From: Cudoniella acicularis
Lineage: Eukaryota; Ascomycota; Leotiomycetes; Helotiales; Helotiaceae
Length of the DNA stretch: 64,000 nucleotides
Direction of reading: 5' to 3'
Assembly (NCBI GenBank): GCA_013054445.1
Contig: JAAMPI010000019.1
Location: 1-64,000, forward strand
Positions 35,409-47,549 of the stretch are shown piece by piece. Under the pieces are notes generated by a model. The model did not search any database. It had not been told where the DNA came from and saw nothing but the letters and a program-made list of their open reading frames with translations. Each line of letters begins with the position of its first letter. The stretch's first letter is position 1. Made by a program: the position numbers and the translations under genes.

Positions 35409-38400
35409 TTAAGCAATCCCAAAGATTCCTTTCCTCCGTCTTGGAACCTCGATATCAACCAGCGCCTTCTCGACTACAACAGTCGTATCGTAGTTCTGCC
35501 CATCGCTGTTTCCATTCTTCAATAGCGCTGGTGTATAAATCAAGACAACGGAATGCTTTCTCGACGATCTAACCGTGCCAAACCTGACTTCCATTATGTC
35601 AGGATTATATTCGGTCTCCTTGTCTAACTCTTTTGTGTTGAGGAAGGTGAAGTAGGCTTTTTGCTGTTGCATTTGAAGATCAAGCATCACTGCATGCATA
35701 ACAATTTTCTGAAGTATGTCGGAAGACTGTGTTTTGCCCATCGTGCACCAGATCCCTAGTCGTTCGTGGAGGGCTTGCACCACGCGAGGAATGTGTTGTA
35801 GGGCAAGCGCATCAATATCTTGCGCTGCAGAGCCTACAGGAGCAGCGAGTCGTGCTCCAGCAGCTCGCCATTCGTGATAAAGTTTTTGATGTTGGGGTTC
35901 TCGACCTATTTATGCATCAGTCAAGTGCATTATTCAATGTTAAAGGGCAACCCACCACGAGTATTACGATAATCCTCTAGTACCGATGTATATGTTCCCC
36001 ATAATTTTGCCCCAAACACTTTTAAAAGCAAATGATTCCAAACAAATGCCTGTACGAACGCAGGTCTGTGTTCATTGGACTCACCATAAATCTCCCAATT
36101 AACGCTGATATACTCAAACGCCTCAGCTGTAGTTGTCGACACCCGTTTCACGTTACTTGATGACGAAAATCCACGGCTTGCCCAGTCCTTGATATCGTAT
36201 TTGAGAGCGGAGAACTGATTAGAAAAGTAACGGTCGTCGAAAATATAAGGATCTGGATTGGGCGCTTGCGAGGCCAGTCGTGCCACTGCTTCATCGAGAT
36301 GACTGAGAAGTGCGACGTTCTCCTTAGCTACCTCAGAGTATTTAAATTGAAAGTGTTCGGATTCTGCGCGTAACTCCACGTTATTGTCCGCAAGCACCTT
36401 GTTTTCCTCTCGAAGCAAGGGTAGTTGCTGGAGTATCTGGTCCTGGTCTTGGTATTTTTGCTGTTGTTGCCCATGCACTTTCAATCGCTCTTGGAGCATC
36501 TGTTCGGTATACGCTAGCCGTTTAGCTAAATCGGTTCGCGCATCGTCGCGTTCCGCAATTTCCAACTGCGTACGTTCGAGTTTAGACGAAAGTTCCGTAT
36601 GTAGTTGCTTCAACTCCTCTTGATGCTGCTTAGCTTGTTCGATTCGCGCCTTGTCTCGTTCTGCAATTTCTAACTTCGCACGGTCGAGCTCGGACGACAG
36701 TCCCGCATGCAGTCGCTCCAACTCCTCTTCATGCTGCTCCAAAGTAGTGACTCGTTGACTCAACACTTCTTCCGTGTGAATTTTCTCTGCCTTGAGTTCC
36801 CTGTACTCTATCCGCATTTTATCGAACCCAGCATATGCTTCTTCCAATTTCTTCTGAAGGTCTACATTGATAGGCGCTACATTCGAGTCGTGAGGCATGG
36901 TTGTTGTAGGTTGCGGAAGAGGAAGCAATTTTGTGAGTTGGGGGGCAATTGTACTTCCTATGGGAGCTGCAATAGACGTAGCTAATATGGTTTTGGTCCC
37001 TGACTTTCCGCCTTGTGTTGATGCCAAGATGGGAGCCACTTCGATACTTGTTCTTCGTCCGCCGCCGCCTTTAGTTGAGTCTTGGGAAGACTTGAGATCG
37101 TCATTGTGACCCTCGATCAAGGCTTCGGTGGGATTTAAGTTCCTTGGTAGCCTTGAGCGCAATACATGTGTCTCAGGACGCGTCTGTGCTACTCTAAGAC
37201 TTGGTTGATGAACAAAGATCAATTTGAATGTCCCCCGATTGCAGGCAGTGCTATCGATTAGCACGAATTTCCTTGCATTCTTAAACATATTGCTCATGCC
37301 GTTCCCTAACCTTGACAGATGCATGCCGACGGCTTGTCCCCGGCAAAGAACGTTTATTATGCCGACATGAGACGCGGTCGCTTGACTCAAGGGATTGTAG
37401 TTTAACTCCACGAGCCAGAGGGGTAATTGAACGCCCCGACTTCTCAGAGATGGAGTTTCTCCCACTGCTGTGGCATCTACGGAAGAAGCCCCTAGCATGC
37501 TATAATCCTCTGGTTCGAGAACTTTGAGCTCCGAATACTGAAATCCAGAGTGATGCCTGCAGGATACCTTCCTGCAAAACCCCGTGGGTGAGATGGCTAG
37601 GAGCCCGCCAGAGTCATTTCGGCCATGGTCCGGAAAACAACAAGGAGACCACAGAAAGATCGTATGATCTTCAGATATCTTCATAATCTCTTTTTGGAGT
37701 CGTGCGAATGCTTTTGATTCTCCTTCGCCGTATATGAGGGGCATGTTGACTTCGAAAAGACCCAGAAGACAGTATACGATGTCCTCTTCTCGAGAAGTAA
37801 TTCTCTGTGATGCCCAAGACATTCTCTGCGCGATATTGCACTCAAAGGGGTCATCTCCTTCAAGAATATTTGTAGCAATACCCGTAATACTACTTATCTC
37901 GTCCTTGAGATCCAGCTTAGTGCCAATTTTCGACCAATCGGCAGCGTAGAACTCTACGACTAGGGGTGCAACAAGTTCTTGCAGAGTCCAACCTCGTGAG
38001 AACCATGCACTATATGGATCTGTAGATCGGAAGCGCGGACTGATGTGGAACCGGAAGCGCTTAGATGGAACATCGGCTAGGTATGCGTAACAAATGCTGG
38101 CGTTGCGATACCAGCTATACATTGAATTGATTGCTTCAGACAGCTCAGAGGAGCTCGACTTATCAATACAGCAAGTATCGATCCAGACCCAATCGTAACC
38201 ATCTCGTGCAGCTTGTGCGCAGGTCCCCTGAAGTTTGCCGTATCCCTTTCTGTGTTTAAATCCGCCATCGTCCATATCTTTGAAGATTACCTCTTCCTCT
38301 TCCCACCTGTGCGATAGAATTACATATTCTGGGATCTGATCGAAAAACTCCTCTAACTGGAGAGAGGTGGTGTGTAGGAGCCGCATGAGTGACAAGAGAT

Positions 38401-38428
38401 TTCTCCGAGAGAATTGATCGTCGTCCAA
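35409..38428 (-). CDS. HET-domain protein with long coiled coil and conserved C-terminal helical domain
   Basis: Two minus-strand exons (38428-35956 and 35905-35409) join in frame to 989 aa. The HET domain lies in about the first 260 residues: EYVILSHRWEEEEV, WVWIDTCCIDKSSSSELSEA, ICYAYLADVP, WFSRGWTLQELVAP, SWASQRITSREEDI and MPLIYGEGE. A Ser/Thr/Pro-rich linker follows. A long heptad-rich coiled coil (about residues 540-720) has two internal repeats of the type LSSELDRAKLEIAERDKAR / LSSKLERTQLEIAERDDAR. The C-terminal part (FDDRYFSNQFSALKYDIKDW, FVQAFVWNHLLLKVFG) resembles an unnamed helical domain of fungal coiled-coil proteins. HET domains act in vegetative incompatibility and cell death. 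The conserved residues look intact, so this copy may work. The next in-frame Met (residue 15, MRLLHTTSL) is an equally typical start. Confidence 0.88.
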
Positions 38429-39958
38429 ATCCGGGCGGGATGCGAAGCCTAAGGCGGCTTACAAACACAGGCGACAAGGCTGAATTGACCGTCGACAGAA
38501 ACAACTGCTTGGTTTCAGGAATTCTGATCAGGAAGCAGCCAATCTTAGAGTATGGCTTGTTTTGCTGAGAGGGGGCTTTGACTTCCCAAATGGTCGGGAA
38601 CTGAAGACGGAGGAAGGGAAAAGCTGCACGACTTTGGTAGTTATGCAACGGAANNTGCCATTTTTGCTTTTTGTTACTGGACGTTGATAGGGTCGTTTGG
38701 CAACGACGCTACGCCATCAGATATGGCTGAATTAGAACTCTTACCCTGTATGAGGCTCTATACAGTAGCTAATACAGCAACTTGCACGCGATTACACGTC
38801 TGGGGGGCTCACGTGGTGTATTCACATCTCAGTATATTTGAACATGCAAGCCTCACGGGAAGTAGGGTCTGGAGGGCAACCTGGCTTTAACGGCACCAGC
38901 GAGCGCGGATCACAAAGTCGCGCAATCCGCCTTACTAAGTCCTACCCACCCACACCTCGCACCCCCCATCCGCTGCGGCGGACGTGTGACTCATCAGGAT
39001 AGAACATTCTCAACTCTGTCTTGTAGGTTTTAAGATATTCACCCCTAAGTTTCGCCAAGAGCTCCCCACCTGCCCTGCCCCCAGAAACTTATCTGAGCAA
39101 CCGCCTTGTGAAGGGCAGCTGTTTTAGGCGGGTAGGGCTTAGTTTAGTTGGTTCGTGTGGCCATGGATCCCTATTTTCTAATGTCATTGTCGATTTGTCT
39201 ATCTAATCTTACTCAAAGCAGGTGATTATCTGGCCTGGGCAAGGTTTTCATTTGGAACTAGTGAATCTAGTGTTAATATCTCTTGCGTCCTTTTTAAGAG
39301 GACAAGTATAAGTCACTAACCTATCCTTCTTCTATTACTTGTTTTTTATAACTTAATTATTTAATTTAACTTAGATTATCTTTAAAGAGAATTTTTTTAT
39401 TAAATTTCTAAATATATTATTTTATAATTTCTAAATAAATATTTAAGTTTACTTTTTTATATAGATTTATAGAGATAAAAATCACTTAATTATAATTTAT
39501 TTTTAATTCAGTTATTTTTTTAATTAAGAGTTTTATAAAAAAAATGTTATATATTATAAACTTAATATTAATTTAATTTATATTAAAGATTCATAATTTT
39601 TTTATAAAGTCTATAAAATAATAAATAAGAAATAAACTAAATTATTACTAAGTATAATAAATTTACTGCTTGCCCCGAAAAGTACGAAAGGGAGCCGCGA
39701 ACACTTTGCTCAGTGTCAAGGCTTGAACTTCATACGGATCTAATCTTTCTAAATAATACTACGAAAATGAATGATACCTCCATCACAACCAAACTACAAA
39801 AAACAAGTCGCCCATACCAGATAACATGCTAATAATGACGCATCCCAATCCCAGACATCGACCCTCTCCTATATATGCATTTCAACAAAACCAACAACAA
39901 CTTGGATAGAAATAGAAATGCAGAATCCTAAAACATCACCGCATCTCTAGTCATTACA
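38429..39958. other. Gap-containing and AT-rich intergenic region
   Basis: Two unknown bases lie at 38654-38655. Normal-composition sequence runs to about 39330. The stretch 39340-39665 is nearly pure A/T and looks like a RIP-mutated remnant. No gene was found. Confidence 0.55.
38654..38655. other. Unknown bases (assembly gap)
   Basis: Two N characters lie upstream of the HET/coiled-coil gene. A third N occurs at 34859. They mark places where the assembly is uncertain. Confidence 0.95.
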
Positions 39959-40518
39959 CTAAGTTGCAGCCTCTGCAGCGGGCTCAGCTTCAGGGGCCTC
40001 AGGAGCCGGAGCATTTTCACATTTATGCACCAAGTCACCAACGCCCGCATTCTTCGTAGTAACACCGGCATAGCTGTAATCCGACTTCACAATAACGCGA
40101 GAGGGTCCTGGAGCGGTACCAACTACAAGGACAAACAATACGGTCAGCATTCTTTTCCCAAACTAAAGAAATTAGTTTCACTCAAAGGTTCAGGTATCTT
40201 ACCAGTCCAAACAGGGTCTAACAGAGGAAATTCATAAAGCTGCCCCTTGGAGTTGAAAATTGCATTTCCCCTGGCATCTTTGTTGGAGAACTTTTTCGGG
40301 TATGTTAACCCATCATTTTTCAAGGCGTCGGCTTGAGCTCGAGAGGCGCGTATCTGAGCCTGTGTCCATGTCTTCGAAACGGTGCCGTCGGATCTGGCAC
40401 AGACGACACCATCGACTGGGATAGTAGTTTTTTTTCTGGCTTCGAGGTCGAATGTTGGGGAGGCGACTGAGAGGGTGACGAGGCCGAGCAGAAAAGCAGA
40501 CTTGAAGTTGAGCAACAT
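39959..40518 (-). CDS. Secreted RNase T1/N1-like protein, probable pseudoenzyme
   Basis: Two minus-strand exons (40518-40203 and 40122-39959) encode 159 aa. A signal peptide (MLLNFKSAFLLGLVTLSVAS) is followed by a domain with the microbial guanyl-specific RNase layout: a Tyr-Pro segment (LTYPKKFSN), LYEFPLLDPVW with E96, APGPSRVIV with R114, and YAGVTTKNAG near the end. C40 and C140 could form the usual end-to-end disulfide. By eye alignment with RNase T1, the catalytic Glu58 and Arg77 equivalents are kept, but both catalytic His positions (40 and 92) appear as Lys (K75, K129). The tail is acidic and Ala/Pro-rich. Loss of catalytic residues on this scaffold is known from RNase-like candidate effectors of powdery mildews. 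A role as secreted effector is inferred. The gene lies beside AT-rich repeat sequence. Confidence 0.72.
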
Positions 40519-41886
40519 TTTGATCTTTTGATTGAAAGTGATGAAAAGTTGAAATGATTGATAGATGAGAAAAAGTTATTGAGAATGTAATGAAAGACTT
40601 TAGGAGAGTACGTTGGTGATGGGATGAGACAGAACTCTTCGTTCTCGACGATGCTTCTTATAATTCAGTGAACTCGGGGCTGCCCGATGTTTGTGTGACC
40701 CTGGTATCGGGCTTAGACTTTGCAGCCCTTGAAGGCAAAGCGAGTAATGAAATTAGGTCAGATTTCATACCGAGATACTTAGAATCATTGTGTTGCCCCT
40801 GGTACCCTCTTATATTATATTTATAGTATATATTTGTCTCCTTTTGTTTCATCTATATGCTTTATCCTATATAATTGGACAAAAATGCAGCGATAAGAAT
40901 CATAGAGGATTCTCGAAAGTTCACTTACATTCTATAGTTAGCATGTTTATTTTAATACTCTGTACTCCTCATCATCCCTCGAAATATACAGAATTATACA
41001 GCATGAATAATCCACCTAAATTATCTTCGATAAAATCCTTGGGGCCTGGATTGCTTCGCTGTGCGTAGATAAAATGGTGTGAGCTCCCCGCATGAAAAGC
41101 CTATGTCAGCACAAACGAGATCAATAATCGTGGCTGATTCGCCAAGAGGTAGCATGGGAGGAAAGAAGCTTAAAAAAGAAGCTTAAAAAAAGAAGCTTCT
41201 ATCCCTCGGGAACTGCCCTGAAGTTTGGGTATTCGCCTAGCCCCCAAATAGCCGGAACCGGGTATTGTCAGCTTATTCAGACCTGCAGGTACGACGAACG
41301 CAGTGAATAATTGTGAACACAACCGCAAAGCAACAAAGCCGAGGGAGAAAAGCGTAAGCAGGTACGAGATGCCGAAAACTAGTGGAGGACTGATTCCGGT
41401 CTAACTTCTGCAATGCACGTGGTGATCCCCTCGAATGCTGAGCCTCTATACTGCATATGGTTATTTGGTCGACGTTCAGCCGCAGTTACGGAATATCAAA
41501 TTAAGGACTTGGGGATAGGTGCATTATCGTATACCAGTTCGGGAATGCTGCGTAGACAGCGTTTTTTTCACTTTCGGGTACTCAAGTGAGCGCGTTGGTG
41601 AGATCAACGATTTTTTATCAATGATGAAACCCGCCCCCACTAGAAATCTCTAAGACTGAAAATTGGTAGAGATATTGGTCAGATTGAGATGTTTTGCAAG
41701 TCCTGGTCTTTTGAAGTTGTTTCTAACTTTCAATCTTCTTCTCACCTTACGTATTCCCACAACCATGTACCAGAAAATCAAGGAAAGCCGCTGATAATTC
41801 TCCTCCTGTAGGAAAATTTAGATTTTTTATGAACATTGAACAACGCTACAGGATTTCAGAAAATGAACAAGACCCTTCCCCGTAGC
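40519..41886. other. No gene seen
   Basis: This is the promoter region of the RNase-like gene, then AT-rich sequence. Three short AGAAGCTTAAAAAA-type direct repeats lie near 41165-41198. No supported coding sequence was found. Confidence 0.45.
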
Positions 41887-42833
41887 TTATCCCTCCGAAG
41901 AAGCCCTCCTCATCTGCGCCAAAGCCTCATCAACAAGTTTCCTCGTTTCCTCATCAGTACATTTAGATTTAATAGACGGCAACTCTCTTTCCCACATGTC
42001 CCACATCTCTCTCGTAAACTTTGTCCCGGGGTCATTCCCTACCTTCCCAAAAATCCTTTCATATTTAATATTACCCCACAGCCTATCCGCGGCATGCACA
42101 AGCCACAAGCAGGCCGTTCGTATTGCCACATCAGTAGGCGCCTGCGCACCAATATCCTCTGGTTCAAAAACATACTTGAAAGCTAGATAGGACCAGAATG
42201 AAAAATCTAATTCAGGGATTATGACATCTCTGTAATCGACGTCGGCTGCGTTGCTGAGTTGGGCGAGGAAGGCGATGAAATTGTACCAGCGGCGTCTCTC
42301 CATGGGTGTGGTTTCGGAGTCGGAGACATCTGGTCGATTTTTGTTAGCAGGTTCCAGAAATACTGCAGTGAGTAGAAAAGCAAAAGCTTACTAAAAGCGT
42401 GCCATTCATCGGCGGCACCATAACCAAGCGATGGCAATTGTGTCCAAACGATGTAGCCCTCATTCTCCAAAGGATTACCCGTGGCCGGGTTCGTTATCGT
42501 GACTCTCCCAAGCTGTACAACATACTCGACGAGCTTGACCTGATTAGCAGGTGCAGTCCTTTGAGCAATCTCGAGGAGTGAAGTGGTATGGTGCCAAGGA
42601 TGGTTTCCAAGTGCGCCGGATTCGTTCGAAGCCAATGCGGCCGCGGTTAGGCTAAGGGTTTTTTGAACTGCGTCTGTGACAGAAGCATCAGGTTGGTGGA
42701 CCAGTGAGTCAAGTATTTCGAATTCTGGGTATGCTGCTAGCTCAGCAAAGTAATTCAGCAGGACCTGTTCCCTTGCTAGCTTATGCTCCGGGGAGCCCAA
42801 GTTAATGTTTTCCGTCATGGCGGTGCCTTCCAT
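41887..42833 (-). CDS. DUF3632-family protein
   Basis: Two minus-strand exons (42833-42392 and 42329-41887) encode 294 aa; the donor is GTAAGC. The protein is all-helical in character and shows blocks I associate with the fungal DUF3632 family: VLLNYFAELAAYPEFEILD, an internal EYVVQLGRVTI, WTQLPSLGYGAADEWHAF, RRRWYNFIAFLAQLSNA, and RTACLWLVHAADRLW, ending MWDMWERELPSI and TRKLVDEALAQM. Members are cytosolic fungal proteins without known function. A second in-frame Met at 42818 (MTENINLG) is an alternative start. Nothing looks broken. Confidence 0.75.
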
Positions 42834-43363
42834 TGTGAAAATCTCGAAAATTCAGCGGAGATGTGATCTGGAGAAATAAGAAAAAGAGAAAAGTAAGGGA
42901 ATGACTATTTTTAGACAGGTTCAGAAACTTTGAAAATTTTATACCGTGTCAGACTTTATCTTCAAATCGTGGGTTACTTGCCCGCGTGGGTGAGACTGGC
43001 GGCGTGGCAATAGATTGAGATCTTACGTCCCCCGTCAGCTGTAGGGCTCACTGCTCAGCCCTGAATTTGTGACGTAGCCTAACCAAGGAAGAATTACTCA
43101 TCACGTGCGTCATCATTGTTACAGCACTGCGTACCGAGTCACCAACATCAAGCTAGTAGTTCGATTGTATTGTATCAGTTATAAAATTCCAGAATTGAGG
43201 AATGCGAGTTCTATCCACGATCTTCAAGAAACATACCCTTTTCCCGACTGACTTAAAACCGACCCCTGTATAAAACAAACCATGCGGACCCCTGAATACC
43301 AACTTCCACCCGCGTTCTTCTGAATTTAAATTGTGAATTAAATAGTTTCGGAGTCTCAGTATC
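42834..43363. other. Intergenic
   Basis: This holds the promoter of the DUF3632 gene and the 3' flank of the metalloprotease gene. No coding feature was seen. Confidence 0.5.
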
Positions 43364-44735
43364 CTACCCACAAATTATTGCACAACCTCCACTCGCGGTT
43401 GCTTGATTTGTGCATCCAGCAGGAACATTACATTGAGCTGGCGCAGTCGTCACCGCTGGTGGTGGCCCCCCTGCATCGCCAGTAGCCGTTGGTATCGCGA
43501 GGCCAGACGGGTGAGCCGACAGATTGCTTGGGAAATTCTTAAAGCTCTGCGCAAAACTCAGAACATCCTTGATTTCTTGTCCATCTGGCACGTAGCCACT
43601 GAGAACGACGCTGTTGTTCAAGGAGCTGTCGTCTGTGGCATCTAGTACATCGAGGAAAGGCCCTACATCAGGTTGATCGGTGTCGTTCGTCAAGGAGAAG
43701 GTTGGAGTATTAGGGAGACCAAAAATGTTGGAGAAATACTTTGCTGTCGCATACCAGGCATAGTTGTCCGCTAATAATTCGTTAGTTTGTAGTCCTTGCA
43801 GCATGGTTTTGGCGAACATGGGACTGGGGCATCACCTACCATTATTTCCTGCAAAGGACGGAAACCTGGCAGCAAGCTTCTCACAAAGTCTTGGCCCATA
43901 CGTTCGAACCCCTGTTGGGGTTACTGGGTCGGAGAGCAAGTCTTTTACAACCACTGCTCCCGTACTGACATTAGTGGAGCAGAAATTTCAGACGGAGGAA
44001 GGTGACTTGCCAGAACTGGTCTGAGTAATGATAGTTAAATGCGTCATTTCATGGAACATAACATGCGCTGAACTTTTCTTTTGAGTGAGATCTTTTTGCG
44101 CTATTGGGTCATTTTGCAGGTTACTCTGAACTTGATCAAGCGTAAGGTGGTTAAAGAACAACTCGCAAAAGACAATTTGAGCACCATTCTCGCTGAGAGC
44201 ATAGGCTGCAATTTTTTGTCTTTGGTTGCCAATTTGTGTCTCGCATGTTAACTTTGTCTTGTTGGGCAGATCGATGCAAGACACCTCAATGCGCTTCCCG
44301 AAAATCCAGTCGAAGATAGGCCATGGATACCAATTAGCAATGTTGCTGATGACAGCTGTAGCAAGAATGTCAGCATGGAATCTCTAGCAAGATGTCGGGT
44401 GGTAAACTTCGAACGAGCAACGGCTTTGGGTCATTGCTAGGCGCAATGTCGGCTCCAAAATATCGAATTTCCAGAGGACCAGGCTGCTGGCCAGGAGCAA
44501 AGAGTTCATCGCGGACGGGTAAAAATGGTTGGATGTTGTCCGCAAGTTTAAGGGTATCCTTGTAGGCCTGGTTGATGAAAGCTTCCTGTACCGCACTGCA
44601 TTCGTAATACTTGCTGATGTTGTTTCTCTTGAGCAGGTTGGACTTCTTGGAAAAACCGACGACGCCGGCGTTTGAGGTTGCAGCGGCCAGGAGAAGAAGA
44701 CTAGGAAGGTACAGAGAGGCAACCGGGATAATCAT
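43364..44735 (-). CDS. Secreted zinc metalloprotease (HEXXH; M35-like)
   Basis: Four minus-strand exons (44735-44408, 44355-44007, 43964-43840, 43770-43364) join in frame to 402 aa. The start (VASLYLPSLLLLAAATSNAG) is a signal peptide, followed by a basic LLKR that may end a propeptide. The zinc site is FHEMTH (residues about 210-215). A later DNYAWYATAKYFSNIF (from about residue 269) may supply the third ligand, as in fungal metalloproteases distantly related to deuterolysin. The C-terminus is Pro/Thr-rich and then Cys-rich (CNVPAGCTNQATASGGC). Intron 1 uses a GTTTAC donor and is the least certain join. The product would digest proteins outside the cell. The exact peptidase family is uncertain because the spacing between HEXXH and the third ligand is long for classical M35. 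Confidence 0.8.
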
Positions 44736-47050
44736 TTTGGTGGTTGTACGAGATTGAGAAAAATGAAGATATAGAGTAGTGCTTGCTCAATGCTGAAATT
44801 AAATCCCAAACTTCCATAGCCCGGAATTTGTACTCCAGTTTGTTGGAACTAGATGCTATTTGGGGCCTGTTGCATCTCACTCACCGCGGGTACCGATTTA
44901 TTTCCAAACACTTGTCAGCACTCAGCCATCCTTCAGGATTTAACCTTATGTCAGGTCCACCTTCGTTTGATACCCGGATGGACAGAGAATGGGGCAAACA
45001 CTGGCGGAGATGTAAATCGCATGTTTCGAAGAAGAGTTCTCATTGAGTCCAACAGCGCGATTTGGGTTGTCTGCACTAGCCAGCTCCTTTGTAGATTGTA
45101 GAGAGCACGTCATGCGAACACCAAGTCTGCTCGTCTTCCACTTGGGAAGCAAAAGTCTGGTTATGAAGCTTGTAGATAACTGTCAAAATATCAAAGTCTA
45201 CCGTCACTTGGTTTTTGCATGCGTCATTGATGGCAACCATATGCCAAACAGCCCAAGCTTGAAAAGCCCAAAATCAAAGATGTTTTGGAAACGGAGAAAC
45301 CAAGTCAAAACCCTGTTTTCGCCAGCAGAATTCCCAGTCCCGGACACATCTCCAGCAATCTGCTGCTCAAAGCGCTCTCTTGTATCCGTATGATGACGAG
45401 AAGCAATATATCAAATCAGCAGAGCCAAATTGTTCAGACGAGGCCAAGCAGAATATTACCCTGTCTCGCGACGAGGCACAGATATCCGCTCCACTGATGG
45501 AAACGAAGCACCGCTGCGGCTCCGTGGAAGTTTCGCAGATATCACATATGGGATCCATCACTCTGCCGTCCCTGTCTACCTCGTGGTCATTTGTTGAACT
45601 CTTCTATTCGGGTGGGACCAAGTCGGCGTCTGCTGCATTTGAAGGCGACTGACACGCCATTGCCGTTATCGGCGGGAAGCTCGGGCGTACCTCTATGCGA
45701 TAGGCTTCGATTTTATGTGGTCTTGTCCTGCGGATGAAGATATTGGAACATCGGTAATGTTGGGAGTAGGACAACGAAGGGAGGGGTAATCAAGACGAGG
45801 ATATCGCGGATTTGCACTTGGGGGTACGACTGCAAGACTCGTCAGCATATATCTTCACAGATCCTCAGGAGTTCCCGAGCTGGGTGTTTCTTTCGGAGCT
45901 GCGGTGTTTGGGGGTTTGTTTGGGTGTTGTTGTTCTCGAAAGCGGATCGTTTGTTGCAATCTGCGGCACAGGCACCTAAGCTAAGAAAATGTAAGCAGTG
46001 CTTTCTCTTCTTTCAACAGCACTATGCTCCTCGCACTACCGAACATCTCCCGTGCCCAGCAGATATCCCCAGAGTCCAGACGCCAGATAGGCTCCATTCC
46101 CAGAGATGCGAGAATTGTGTCTTTACCACCGCCGGTCGCGGAACGACGGGAGCAGCCCACTGTCGATAGGGTCGTTCAGAGCCGAAGACAACAAAATACT
46201 ACCTCGAAGCCATCCTCTGATCGAATCGGACGAGAAGATGTGCAGTACCAATCTGCAGGAACATGCAACGCGCAATCGAGATGGAGCTTCGGCTGAACCA
46301 GCGGCGAAATCGAGATAAAAATGCCTATCGGCCCAAGCCTAGGTGGTGGCTGGCAGCTGGCTCGAAGGCCTCAACCTCTCCCTCGTCCACCTCGCGATGT
46401 CCTCATCTTGCATATGGCCTCGGTTCCTGGGGCTTGGGGAGTCAATTAGGCAGGGAACTCGGATAATGGGGAATGAGGGGACCATAACCAGAACCATTCT
46501 CGGGTGAAAGCGTGGGAGAGGTGCATTCCGAGTCATTGTCGAGATGGCTGCCAGCACCGGCGTCGAGATATGACTCGGGGGCCTAACTGCTGTTCCAACG
46601 GCTGTGGTCAGTGATGCCGCCTTCAGAACCGTCACTCAAATATAACCCATTAACTTGGTTTTGACAGCGGTGACAATCCCTGCAGCAATAGCATGCAATA
46701 TCCTCTCCCCACTCCCGGCACTGGATTGATTACTGAAAACACCATCCATTGTTCCAAGTTTCATCGCAATTGTTTATTACACGGTTCACTTCCACTGTTC
46801 ACACTAGATTTTCATGTTGGATTCTTACTCCTAGCAAAATTTCAGATTTTGTCTACACTCCTCTCCAAGCGGAGAGAAGCACCACTCAACCCCGCTTGGC
46901 AGAGTCCAAAAACCGCCCTTATCCTGTTGGTAATGGTTTGTAATTTCCCCTAACTTTCTTGATGGTATATCTTCGGAAGTTTGCCAACTGAGCGGTCCAG
47001 CAATCGGCAACGGGTGGAAAGTATATTCCCTGCATTGTTCGGGGAGGGGA

Positions 47051-47253
47051 GCGGGGTAACAAAGTTAGTGGAGCAAGTTAAGCAATGCGGAGTCGAAAGT
47101 TCGGCCCTTCTCTCCTCACGTACAGTTCCTATTCTTGCGGCATCCCCACAGCTGCCCCCGGGTCCTCCCCCATCATGCCTCCATTGTTCTCCATCCCCCA
47201 TTGCGTGTCAAGAACTGCCCCACATCGAGGAAAATGGTTCATGCAAGCCGGGG
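47051..47253. promoter_or_regulatory. Cluster of CreA-type (SYGGRG) sites upstream of the beta-glucosidase gene
   Basis: Matches to the carbon-catabolite repressor consensus SYGGRG occur at 47051-47056 (GCGGGG, plus), 47144-47149 and 47218-47223 (minus), 47156-47161 (minus) and 47248-47253 (CCGGGG, plus). They lie about 300-500 bp upstream of the ATG of a secreted GH3 gene, a gene class commonly under CreA control. The motif is short, so some matches will be chance. Confidence 0.4.
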
Positions 47254-47468
47254 CGGGTGAACTTCGGACTATGAAATGTCTGTTCATTAGTTTTGCTGCA
47301 AAACTGGAATCCTTGATGATCCAAAAGATGATTTTAAACTTTTGGGAAGATGGAGCGGGACAGTACGTTGAAATCGTCAGTATTGGCAGCGTTGAAAATT
47401 TTCGGGGCGACTGCGTCCACTTTTGATCGAAAACGTGCCATTACTCTTACTATGGCAGCCCTCATAAG

Positions 47469-47474
47469 TATAAA
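47469..47474 (+). promoter_or_regulatory. Putative TATA box of the beta-glucosidase gene
   Basis: TATAAA lies 81 bp upstream of the start codon at 47550, a typical core promoter distance in filamentous fungi. Confidence 0.45.
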
Positions 47475-47549
47475 GTCACCATGCTGCCCTTTTGAAACTG
47501 TTCAATCTCATCCAGAGTCACCCTCCTTGTATTCTGACGCCCCAGCAAA

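Larger units (their letters stand above)
44736..47549. other. Long gene-poor interval
   Basis: Many overlapping short frames occur on both strands, none with a recognisable motif, signal peptide or consistent coding signal. One plus-strand frame around 45270-45652 is open for over 100 codons and polar, but I cannot support it as a gene. The right end is the beta-glucosidase promoter. Confidence 0.45.

Noticed and set aside
35729..37949. Several plus-strand open frames
   Set aside because: All are shadows of the minus-strand HET/coiled-coil gene, whose frame and domain content are clear.
41160..41205. Short repeated AGAAGCTTAAAAAA units, considered as a CRISPR-like or regulatory array
   Set aside because: Only three very short A-rich copies without spacers; CRISPR arrays are not expected in a fungal nuclear genome.
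45270..45652. Plus-strand open frame of more than 100 codons in the gene-poor interval
   Set aside because: No start context, no splice partners I can defend and no recognisable motif. It is mentioned in the interval note only.
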